Shown here: one piece after another, positions 1 to 5,581 of the stretch | How the letters are laid out: each line of letters begins with the position of its first letter | Numbering within the stretch: position 1 is the first letter of the stretch | Source of the DNA: Betaproteobacteria bacterium | GTDB lineage: Bacteria > Pseudomonadota > Gammaproteobacteria > Burkholderiales > Usitatibacteraceae | Assembly: GCA_012274175.1 (NCBI GenBank) | Contig: JAAOZZ010000301.1 | Coordinates: 1 to 10,189, forward strand | Reading direction: 5' to 3' | Length of the DNA stretch: 10,189 nt | Translations under genes and position numbers: made by a program | The notes under the pieces: generated by a model | Seen by the model: only the letters and a program-made list of their open reading frames with translations | Told to the model about the DNA's origin: nothing | Databases searched by the model: none

Positions 1-660
1 CACGTACCTGCGAATCCGCGGCCGCGCGAACACCGCCTCGTGCAGCGCGCGAAGGCGCGGGCGCGAGCGCAGGGCATCGCGCGTCGTGCGGGGGAAGGCG
101 TAGCGCATCCCCGCGATCACCTGCGCCATCGAGAGGTCCGCATATGTAAGCCGAGACCCGACCATCCACGGACCGCGGCCGGCATTGCGCTCGATCACGC
201 GCTCGAAGTAGTCGAGGTACTTCGGCATGCGCGCGGCGAGGAACTGCTTCGTGCGCCGCTTCGCCTCGGGCTTCTGCTCCTCGTAGTAGAGGCTCGCACC
301 CAGGGGATGGTGCGTGTCGTGCGCCTCGCCGACCAGGTCGGCGATGGTGAGCTGGAGCTGGTGCACCCAGAGCCGGCCCGCCGCGTCGCGCGGAACCAGC
401 CCCAGGCGCGGTCCCAGGTAAAGCAGGATGTTGGCCGTCTGGCCGATGAGTTGTCTTCCGGCCTTGAGGAACGGCGGCGCGTAGGGCGGCCGCTCGACGC
501 CTTCGCCCTCGAGATACTTCATGATCGCCGGCACCCCGCCGCCTTCTTCTTCCGGGACCAGCGCGACGTCCACGTAGTCGGCCCCGCCCTCCTCGAGCGC
601 GAGGCGCACGAACTCGCCGCGACCCTGGAGGCCGGGCCAGTAATAGAGCTCGTAGCGCAT
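1..660 (-). CDS. Glutathione S-transferase family protein (3' end beyond left edge)
   Basis: The 220 visible codons run from an ATG at 660 to the window edge without a stop, so the C-terminus is missing. The N-terminus (residues 2-32, beginning RYELYYWPGLQGRGEFVRLA) matches the thioredoxin-fold start of soluble glutathione S-transferases, with Tyr6/Tyr7 where the catalytic Tyr of several classes sits. GQTANILLYLG (73-83) occupies the place of the usual glutathione-binding Glu/Gln-Ser segment. The C-terminal helical domain carries LTYADLSMAQ, the conserved N-capping box of GSTs. There is no signal peptide, so it should be a cytosolic enzyme conjugating glutathione to electrophiles or reducing peroxides; the substrate cannot be read from the sequence. 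It lies 17 nt downstream of the 64-residue gene and is probably cotranscribed with it. No strong Shine-Dalgarno precedes the ATG. The family call is firm; the class (sigma/pi-like) is tentative. Confidence 0.9.
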   Translation of the reverse strand, partial: MRYELYYWPGLQGRGEFVRLALEEGGADYVDVALVPEEEGGGVPAIMKYLEGEGVERPPYAPPFLKAGRQLIGQTANILLYLGPRLGLVPRDAAGRLWVHQLQLTIADLVGEAHDTHHPLGASLYYEEQKPEAKRRTKQFLAARMPKYLDYFERVIERNAGRGPWMVGSRLTYADLSMAQVIAGMRYAFPRTTRDALRSRPRLRALHEAVFARPRIRRYV

Positions 661-677
661 GGCGGCCGTCGGCCGGC

Positions 678-872
678 TCAGGGCCGAAGCGCGGCCAGCG
701 CGTCCAACTGCTCGCGGATGCGCAACCGCTCCTCGAGCAGCCCGCCCAGCTGCGCGTCGCAGCGCGCGATCGGCTGCGGGTAGTCGCGGAGCTCCGCGTT
801 GATCTCGTCCAGGCGCCGTTCGAGCTGCGCCCGCGAAGGCGTGCGGTTGAAAGCAGAAGCCGTGGAAGCCAT
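678..872 (-). CDS. Small charged hypothetical protein, probable coiled coil (64 aa)
   Basis: I cannot assign a function to this 64-residue ORF. From about residue 14 to the end it is rich in Arg, Glu and Leu with heptad-like spacing (for example LERRLDEINAEL and LLEERLRIREQLDALAAL), which suggests two short amphipathic helices. They are joined by a DYPQPIARCDAQ turn containing the only Cys. There is no signal peptide or membrane segment. GAGGG ends 4 nt before the ATG and could act as a ribosome site. The stop is 17 nt upstream of the glutathione S-transferase start, so the two probably share a message from the divergent region 873-942. Support comes from the start, the plausible composition and the tight spacing. 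The opposite strand is also open here, but that reading is Arg/Ser-rich and looks like a shadow. Confidence 0.6.
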   Translation of the reverse strand: MASTASAFNRTPSRAQLERRLDEINAELRDYPQPIARCDAQLGGLLEERLRIREQLDALAALRP

Positions 873-907
873 GAAGCCCTCGGAAAGGAGTGCCGGAACC
901 CGACCAA

Positions 908-935
908 TTTACAACAATCGCGGTGCGGGTAGACT
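908..935 (+). promoter_or_regulatory. Candidate sigma70-type promoter of the amidohydrolase-transporter operon
   Basis: TTTACA (908-913, five of six matches to TTGACA) and TAGACT (930-935, four of six matches to TATAAT) are separated by 16 nt in the short divergent intergenic region. The expected transcription start falls about 7 nt past the -10, which is the ATG at 943 or the base before it. No Shine-Dalgarno is visible before that ATG, so the message could be leaderless. The call rests on pattern only. Confidence 0.4.
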
Positions 936-942
936 GCACGCG

Positions 943-2199
943 ATGAATGCCCCCGACAGCCTCGCCGGCGCCTCCGATCTCGAGGCGCAAGCCGCACGCG
1001 TCTCGCCGAAGGTCGTCGCCTGGCGCCGCGACATCCACCAGCATCCCGAGCTGGGCAACCGCGAGTTCCGCACCTCTGCGCTCGTAGCCGAGCACCTGCG
1101 CTCGCTCGGCATCGAGGTGCGCGAGAAGGTCGCGCACACGGGCGTGGTGGGCGTGCTGAAGGGCGGCCGCCCGGGCCCGGTGGTGGCGCTGCGCGCCGAC
1201 ATGGACGCGCTCCCCGTCACCGAGCAGGTGGACGTGCCGTTCAAGAGCACCGTGCGCACGCAATGGAACGGGAAGGAATGCGGCGTGATGCACGCCTGCG
1301 GCCACGACGCCCACACGGCGATCCTCATGGGCGTCGCCGAAGCGCTTGCCGCGATGCGCCCACAGATTCCCGGCACCGTGAAGTTCATCTTCCAGCCCGC
1401 GGAGGAAGGCGCCCCCGACGACGAAGACGGCGGCGCGCAGTTGATGATCGAAGAAGGCTGCATGGACGATCCGAAGGTCGGCGCGATCTTCGGGCTGCAC
1501 GTGACCCCGCTCCACCCCACGGGAATGATCGGGTATCGCTCCGGGCCGCTCATGGCCTCCTCGGACGAGCTGCGCGTGTTCCTGCGCGGGGTGCAGACCC
1601 ACGGCGCCATGCCCTGGCGCGGCATCGATCCCATCGTGGTGGGCTCCCAGATCGTGATGGGCCTGCAGACCATCGTCTCGCGCCACGTGGACTTGACCCG
1701 GGAGCCTTCCGTCGTGACGGTGGGCGTGTTCCAGGGCGGCAACCGGGTGAACATCATTCCGGACGAGGTGCGCATGGAAGGCACCATCCGCACCTTCGAC
1801 GAGGCCCAGCGCGGCGAGATCCACGGGCACGTGAAGCGCATCACCGAGATGATCGCCGCGGCCGGCGGCGCGAAAGCCTCGGTGCAGATCAAGCGCGGCT
1901 ACGACGTGGTGGTGAACGACCCGGGCCTCACCGCCTTCGCCGTGCCCATCCTGGAGCGCGTCGCCGGCGCCGGCAACGTGAAGGTCATCGACAAGGTCTG
2001 CGGCGCGGAGGATTTCTCCTTCTACCAGAAGGTCGTCCAGGGATTGTTCATCCGCGTCGGATGCACTCCCCCCGACCGCGATCCGAACACGGCCGCGACC
2101 AACCACAGCCCGCGGCTCTATGTGGACGAGGGCTGCCTTCCCCTGGGCGTCAAGGCGCTATCCGCGCTGGCACTCGACTGGCTCTCCTCCAACACCTGA
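943..2199 (+). CDS. M20-family metal-dependent amidohydrolase / aminoacylase
   Basis: This 418-residue protein matches the M20D group (hippurate hydrolase, N-acyl-L-amino acid amidohydrolase, plant IAA-amino acid hydrolases), which hydrolyses N-acyl amino acids to amino acid plus carboxylate at a two-metal centre. Visible family motifs are WRRDIHQHPELGNRE (27-41), ALRADMDALPV (82-92), HACGHDAHT (117-125), FQPAEEG (150-156), GLHVTP (184-189), HGAMPWRGIDP (220-230), CGAEDFSFY (353-361) and NHSPRL (387-392). The likely metal ligands are Cys119, His121, Glu155, His186 and His388, and Glu154 is the likely general base. Residues from about 195 to 310 form the lid/dimerisation domain. There is no signal peptide, so it should be cytoplasmic. 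The ATG at 943 is chosen over an in-frame ATG at 799 because homology begins shortly after it and the upstream codons run through the divergent promoter region. The OPT transporter follows after 54 nt and may supply the substrate. The length is normal for the family. The exact substrate is unknown. Confidence 0.93.
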   Translation: MNAPDSLAGASDLEAQAARVSPKVVAWRRDIHQHPELGNREFRTSALVAEHLRSLGIEVREKVAHTGVVGVLKGGRPGPVVALRADMDALPVTEQVDVPFKSTVRTQWNGKECGVMHACGHDAHTAILMGVAEALAAMRPQIPGTVKFIFQPAEEGAPDDEDGGAQLMIEEGCMDDPKVGAIFGLHVTPLHPTGMIGYRSGPLMASSDELRVFLRGVQTHGAMPWRGIDPIVVGSQIVMGLQTIVSRHVDLTREPSVVTVGVFQGGNRVNIIPDEVRMEGTIRTFDEAQRGEIHGHVKRITEMIAAAGGAKASVQIKRGYDVVVNDPGLTAFAVPILERVAGAGNVKVIDKVCGAEDFSFYQKVVQGLFIRVGCTPPDRDPNTAATNHSPRLYVDEGCLPLGVKALSALALDWLSSNT

Positions 2200-2253
2200 G
2201 GAGCCGCCCGCCGCTTCACCGCACGAACCGTTCACACCACCCACGAGGTCCGA

Positions 2254-4065
2254 ATGAACGTCCGAACCGACTACCTGAATGCGGAAGCGAGCGCCCCACG
2301 ATGGTCCTGGCTTCCCGCGGCCGGCACCTGGAAATACCACGCGCTGCTGCTGGGCCTCGGCATCTTCGTGCTGGGCCCGCTGGGCGGCGTCACCGCGTCG
2401 TACATGAACTTCTCGCTCGGCTTCTACATTGGCGGGCAGGTGCTCGCGGGCATCCTCGGCTCGACGGTGACTTACGGCTACGGCGCCGACGGCAAGCACG
2501 GCGCGAACTACATCCAGACCGCCGCCGCGTCGGTGGCGAGCTTGAGCGCCATGGGCGTGCTCGTGCAGGCGATGGTGTGGATGGGGCTGCCGCAGCCGCC
2601 GGTGTGGCAGCTGGTCGTCTACTTCCTCTGCATCGGGATGTTCGCCGCGGGCCTCGGCATGCTCTACACGCCGATCCTGGTGGACCGCATGCAGCTCACG
2701 TTCCCGTCGGGCCTCGCGGTGGCCAACATCCTGCGCGCGCTCACCGACCCGGTGCTGCTGCGCCAGTCGGTGAACAAGCTGGGCAGCGGCATCGGCATCG
2801 GCATCCTCACCGGCGTCGCGGGACCGAAGATCGCGCTGCTGAACGCGATCGAGTTCTCCGCCTCGACCTTCGGCGCGGGCATGGTCGTGGGCGCGCGCAT
2901 CGGCATCCCGGCGATCACTTCGGGGCTCCTGAGCCTCGCGCTCGTGCCCTGGTTCATCTCCATCGGCTGGTTGAACCCGGGCGACCCGTTCCGCAAGATC
3001 ACGTTCCTCATCGCGCTGGGAACCATCATGGGCGCGGCGGTGATCGACGTGGGGCTCGTGCTCTGGGAGGCCGCGCGGCGGATGCGCTCGACCGCCGAGG
3101 CGCCGGTGGACGCGCCCGACTGGAAGCGGGTGAACACGCGCCGCCTCGTGCTTTGGGTGGCGGCGTGGGCCGTGGCCGTGGTGCTCTCCGGACACTTCGT
3201 GCTGGCCCAGCCCGTGGGATTCCTCGTCTTCGCGGTGGCGCTGGTCTTCGTCTTCGCGATGGTGAACGGCATCTCGGTGGGCATCAGCGACAGCAATCCG
3301 ATCTCCTCCGCGTTCGTGGTGTCGGTGGTCCTGATGGCGGCGCTCGGCTTGAAGGACCCCATCGTGGGCCTGATGGCCGGCAGCATCCTGCTCATCTCGA
3401 CCAACACCGCGGCCGACATGCAGCAGGACCGCTCGACGGGCTGGCGCCTGGGCACCAACCGCGTGATCCAGTTCCGCTACCAGGTGGCGGGGATCCTCAT
3501 GGGCGCGATCATGGGCGTCGCATTCGCCAAGCTCTTCATGGCGGCCTACCCGATCCTGCTCGCCGACCAGACGGTGATGAAGGCGGCCGACCAGCCCGCC
3601 AACTGGAGCTCGGCGATGACCTACAAGTTCGTCGGCGTGCTGCGCAGCCTCACGGAGCCCAAGCCCTACCAGATCACCGCCATCTGGGTGGGCATCGGCA
3701 TCGGCTTCGCGATCCAGCTCGCGCGGAAGCTCATCAAGGCGAACGTCGGCTACCGGAGCTTCGTCGCGGCCGGGCGCACCGGATTCGCCGTCGACTTCGT
3801 GATCGACGCGATCCTGCTGCCGTCGCCCTACGCGGCCTCCTTCGGCGGCTTCGTGAACCTGAACACGTCGATATGGTTCGGCACGGGCGGCATCGTCTCG
3901 AGCCTCTTCAACACGCTCTTCAAGCCGAAGGCGCGCCCCGGCGCTGCGGTGCCGGAGGACATGAGCAGCACCTCGCTCTTCGGCGGCGGGTTGATCGCGG
4001 GCGAAGCGCTCGCCGCGCTCGGCATCGGGATCACCGGGCTGCTCACGACGCTGCTCTCGCACTAG
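2254..4065 (+). CDS. OPT-family oligopeptide/amide transporter
   Basis: This 603-residue integral membrane protein belongs to the OPT (oligopeptide transporter) superfamily, proton-coupled importers of small peptides or metal chelates. I count about 13-14 hydrophobic segments, including roughly 29-49, 53-73, 88-110, 119-138, 174-196, 205-237, 248-271, 297-316, 321-340, 350-380, 410-432, 473-491 and 575-601. Recognisable features are the Gly-rich first helices with NFSLGFYIGGQ (52-62), FPSGLAVANILRAL (150-163), GISDSNPISSAF (343-354) and DMQQDRSTGWRLGTNR (388-403), which resemble a bacterial peptide-transporter subgroup. GAGGT (2245-2249), 4 nt before the ATG, is a clear ribosome site. It follows the M20 amidohydrolase by 54 nt on the same strand with no terminator between, so import followed by intracellular amide hydrolysis is the natural inference. 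The substrate cannot be read from sequence, and a metal-chelate substrate remains possible. Confidence 0.92.
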   Translation: MNVRTDYLNAEASAPRWSWLPAAGTWKYHALLLGLGIFVLGPLGGVTASYMNFSLGFYIGGQVLAGILGSTVTYGYGADGKHGANYIQTAAASVASLSAMGVLVQAMVWMGLPQPPVWQLVVYFLCIGMFAAGLGMLYTPILVDRMQLTFPSGLAVANILRALTDPVLLRQSVNKLGSGIGIGILTGVAGPKIALLNAIEFSASTFGAGMVVGARIGIPAITSGLLSLALVPWFISIGWLNPGDPFRKITFLIALGTIMGAAVIDVGLVLWEAARRMRSTAEAPVDAPDWKRVNTRRLVLWVAAWAVAVVLSGHFVLAQPVGFLVFAVALVFVFAMVNGISVGISDSNPISSAFVVSVVLMAALGLKDPIVGLMAGSILLISTNTAADMQQDRSTGWRLGTNRVIQFRYQVAGILMGAIMGVAFAKLFMAAYPILLADQTVMKAADQPANWSSAMTYKFVGVLRSLTEPKPYQITAIWVGIGIGFAIQLARKLIKANVGYRSFVAAGRTGFAVDFVIDAILLPSPYAASFGGFVNLNTSIWFGTGGIVSSLFNTLFKPKARPGAAVPEDMSSTSLFGGGLIAGEALAALGIGITGLLTTLLSH

Positions 4066-4077
4066 GTAAGTGGAATT

Positions 4078-4090
4078 CCCCGATTTTCCA
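4078..4090 (+). repeat. 13-base repeat copy, inverted relative to 8382-8394
   Basis: CCCCGATTTTCCA occurs here 13 nt after the transporter stop. Its exact reverse complement lies at 8382-8394 inside a hairpin repeat upstream of ppc. This copy lacks the GGGG-ACAGA-CCCC hairpin seen at the other site; it is preceded by GTGGAATT instead. It may be a degraded copy or half of a dispersed intergenic repeat. Confidence 0.55.
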
Positions 4091-4155
4091 GGCAACTCCG
4101 TTAGGTGCTTGGACCGAAGCTGGGAACGATCGACCAACGCGGTGGATTATCCCAT

Positions 4156-4174
4156 TAGTCCCAAATTGGGACTA
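4156..4174. promoter_or_regulatory. Palindromic operator of the higBA module
   Basis: TAGTCCCAAATTGGGACTA is a perfect palindrome of two 9-base arms around a single central A, ending 9 nt before the toxin start. An outer CCCAT (4151-4155) and ATGGG (4177-4181) extend the symmetry with a 2-nt offset. TATTAT (4173-4178, five of six matches to a -10 box) overlaps the right arm, and GATTAT (4145-4150) is a weaker alternative upstream. HigA-type antitoxins repress their own operon by binding such palindromes. The position over the promoter makes autorepression the likely role, inferred from family knowledge. Confidence 0.75.
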
Positions 4175-4183
4175 TTATGGGCG

Positions 4184-4486
4184 ATGCGCGTGATAGCCCT
4201 GCGGACGATCAAGGCATTCATCGAAAGCAGGCCGGAGCATGCCGAGGTTCGCGAGCCGGCCTTGGCGTGGTACCGCCAGGTTCTCCGGGCGGATTGGGAA
4301 TCGCCGGCGGAGCTCAAGCACGAGATTCGCACCGCGAGCATTCTGAAGGACGGTCGGGCGGTCTTCAATGTTGCAGGAAACAAGTATCGAATTGTCGTTT
4401 GGATCAACTACCCGTATCGGGTCGTGTACGTACGATTCATAGGCACACATTCGCAGTACGACAAGATCAACGCACAGAGCATCTGA
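4184..4486 (+). CDS. higB: HigB-family type II toxin (RelE-like mRNA interferase)
   Basis: This 100-residue basic protein matches the HigB_toxin group, ribosome-associated endoribonucleases that cleave mRNA when free of antitoxin. Typical features are the N-terminal helix MRVIALRTIKAFIESRPEHA, then ALAWYRQVLRADWESPAELK (26-45), the SILKDGRAVFNVAGNKYRIVVWINY strand region (52-76), and the C-terminal VYVRFIGTHSQYDKI (81-95). The His/Tyr of that last segment and Lys/Arg of the NKYR segment are the usual conserved positions. The ATG at 4184 is chosen because the family begins here and an upstream in-frame ATG (4070) would place the operator palindrome inside the gene. No Shine-Dalgarno precedes it. 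The gene is full length and apparently intact. The antitoxin gene follows 8 nt after the stop, giving the toxin-first order normal for HigBA. Base composition is less GC-rich than the flanking genes, consistent with acquisition. Confidence 0.9.
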   Translation: MRVIALRTIKAFIESRPEHAEVREPALAWYRQVLRADWESPAELKHEIRTASILKDGRAVFNVAGNKYRIVVWINYPYRVVYVRFIGTHSQYDKINAQSI

Positions 4487-4494
4487 GGGCATCC

Positions 4495-4854
4495 ATGGAA
4501 GTCAAGCCGATCAAGACGAAGAGGGACTACGAAGCAGCGCTGAGGGCGATCGAGGGCCTGATGGGCGCGAAGCGCAATTCGCCCGAAGGGGACCACCTCG
4601 ATGTTCTCGTCACTCTTGTCGAGGCCTACGAGGCACGGCATTTTCCTTTGGACCTGCCGGACCCGGTGGCTGCGATCAAGTTCGTAATGGAGCAACGCGG
4701 TCTCTCCGCCAAGGACCTTGTGCCCTACATCGGGCAGCCCAACCGCGTCTACGAGATCCTCAGCTACAAGCGGCCGCTCACCATGGCCATGGCATGGCGG
4801 CTGCATCGCGGGCTTGGAATTCCCGCCGAGTCTTTGATTCGGCAGGCCGCGTAG
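4495..4854 (+). CDS. higA: HigA-family antitoxin with Xre-type helix-turn-helix
   Basis: This 119-residue protein neutralises HigB and is expected to repress the operon through the palindrome at 4156-4174. The N-terminal half, MEVKPIKTKRDYEAALRAIEGLM (1-23) followed by GDHLDVLVTLVEAYEARHFPL (32-52), is the characteristic HigA toxin-binding region. The C-terminal half, PVAAIKFVMEQRGLSAKDLVPYIG (57-80) through NRVYEILSYKRPLTMAMAWRLHRGLGIPAESLI, is a Cro/C1-type helix-turn-helix, with recognition helix near residues 82-90. The start is fixed by a GAGGG ribosome site (4485-4489) that overlaps the higB stop and lies 5 nt before the ATG, so the two are translated from one message. An upstream in-frame extension to 4177 is only an out-of-frame reading of higB. 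The gene is complete, so the module is probably functional. Confidence 0.9.
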   Translation: MEVKPIKTKRDYEAALRAIEGLMGAKRNSPEGDHLDVLVTLVEAYEARHFPLDLPDPVAAIKFVMEQRGLSAKDLVPYIGQPNRVYEILSYKRPLTMAMAWRLHRGLGIPAESLIRQAA

Positions 4855-4861
4855 GCCCGCC

Positions 4862-4879
4862 TTTCGGAAGCGTCCGAAA
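4862..4879. other. Stem-loop between convergent higA and methyltransferase genes
   Basis: TTTCGGA-AGCG-TCCGAAA forms a perfect 7-bp stem with a 4-nt loop, 7 nt after the higA stop and 33 nt past the methyltransferase stop on the other strand. Neither side has a run of T, so a canonical intrinsic terminator is not supported. It could be a bidirectional pause site or RNA 3'-end stabiliser. Confidence 0.4.
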
Positions 4880-4912
4880 TGCCGGGGGACGCCCAGTGTG
4901 CCTCCTTACACA

Positions 4913-5581
4913 TTAGGCTACATAACTTCGTGCCGTAAGAGGCATGGCTGTCATTGAGCGCCAAACGCTCGCGAGCCACGGCTGCTGCTCCCGCGGCAAT
5001 CCCGGCGGCCGATAGTAGTGCTCGAGCTCGGCGAATCCCGCCTCGGTGAGGAAACGCCGCCACGCGTCGAGGTCGTGGTACACGCCGTAGCGGCCGCGGT
5101 TCCAGCCTTCCTCGTTCTCCCCGCGGGGATTGGAGCTGAAGAGCACGCCGCGCGGCTTGAGCGTTTCGTGCAGCTCGCGCAGGACCCGCGGCAATTCCGT
5201 GCGCGGCACGTGGAAGAGCGAGGCGTTGGCGAAGACGCCGTCGAATTGCGCCGCGGGAAGATCGAGCGCGAGGAAGTCCTGCTCCCATACCGTGCAGCCG
5301 CTGTTCTCCCGGGCCATCGCCGCGAGTTGCGTGGCGCCCTCGAGGCCGATCGCCTCGTGCCCCAGCGCCGTGAAGGCCATGAGGTCGCGCCCGGGGCCGC
5401 ATCCCAGGTCGAGGATGCGAAACGGCGGCGCGCCCTCGATGTGGCGCAACAGGGCCTCGATGTTCTGGAGCACGTCGTGGCCGCGCGTGCCTTCCCAGAA
5501 ATCCTGCGCGCGCCGGTTGTAGTGCTCGAGGGTGCCGCCGGTGATGTCCGCGAGCGGCGTATCGGGTTTCTCGGCGCTCAC
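4913..5581 (-). CDS. Class I SAM-dependent methyltransferase
   Basis: This 222-residue Rossmann-fold methyltransferase shows motif I ILDLGCGPGRD (56-66) for SAM binding, the acidic end of strand 2 at GLEGA (79-83), QDFLALDLP (101-109), motif IV FDGVFANASLFHV (113-125) and LHETLKPRGVLFSSNPRGENEEGW (137-160), as in the Methyltransf_11/25 group. The substrate is unknown. The start is taken as the GTG at 5581, which overlaps the ppc TGA in a GTGA junction, because homology starts within about 15 residues (LEHYNRRAQDFWEGTRGHDV) and the longer open frame upstream is antisense-like reading of ppc. Translation is probably coupled to ppc. The protein ends at a TAA at 4913 with MTAMPLTARSYVA after PWLASVWRS. 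That tail appears to be extra compared with my recollection of the family and lies next to the TA island. Confidence 0.85.
   Translation of the reverse strand: MSAEKPDTPLADITGGTLEHYNRRAQDFWEGTRGHDVLQNIEALLRHIEGAPPFRILDLGCGPGRDLMAFTALGHEAIGLEGATQLAAMARENSGCTVWEQDFLALDLPAAQFDGVFANASLFHVPRTELPRVLRELHETLKPRGVLFSSNPRGENEEGWNRGRYGVYHDLDAWRRFLTEAGFAELEHYYRPPGLPREQQPWLASVWRSMTAMPLTARSYVA

Noticed and set aside
4066..4155. Attachment site or tRNA fragment at the left border of the TA island
   Set aside because: No cloverleaf, CCA end or direct repeat matching the right border (4855-4930) could be found by eye.
4070..4183. N-terminal extension of HigB from the ATG at 4070
   Set aside because: It would place the operator palindrome inside the coding region and add 38 residues absent from the family.
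1263..4193. Very long plus-strand open frame (976 codons) over the amidohydrolase and transporter
   Set aside because: It is Arg/His/Gly-rich nonsense in an alternative frame of two clearly recognised genes; a GC-rich shadow.
4862..4879. Hairpin as an intrinsic terminator for higBA or the methyltransferase
   Set aside because: The stem is perfect but no T-run follows on either strand, so it is listed only as a stem-loop.
4764..4914. Minus-strand ATG overlapping the methyltransferase stop (TAATG), about 50 codons antisense to higA
   Set aside because: It overlaps the recognised higA gene on the opposite strand and shows no family features. The AAGGAGG nearby (4907-4901) lies after the ATG, so it cannot serve it.
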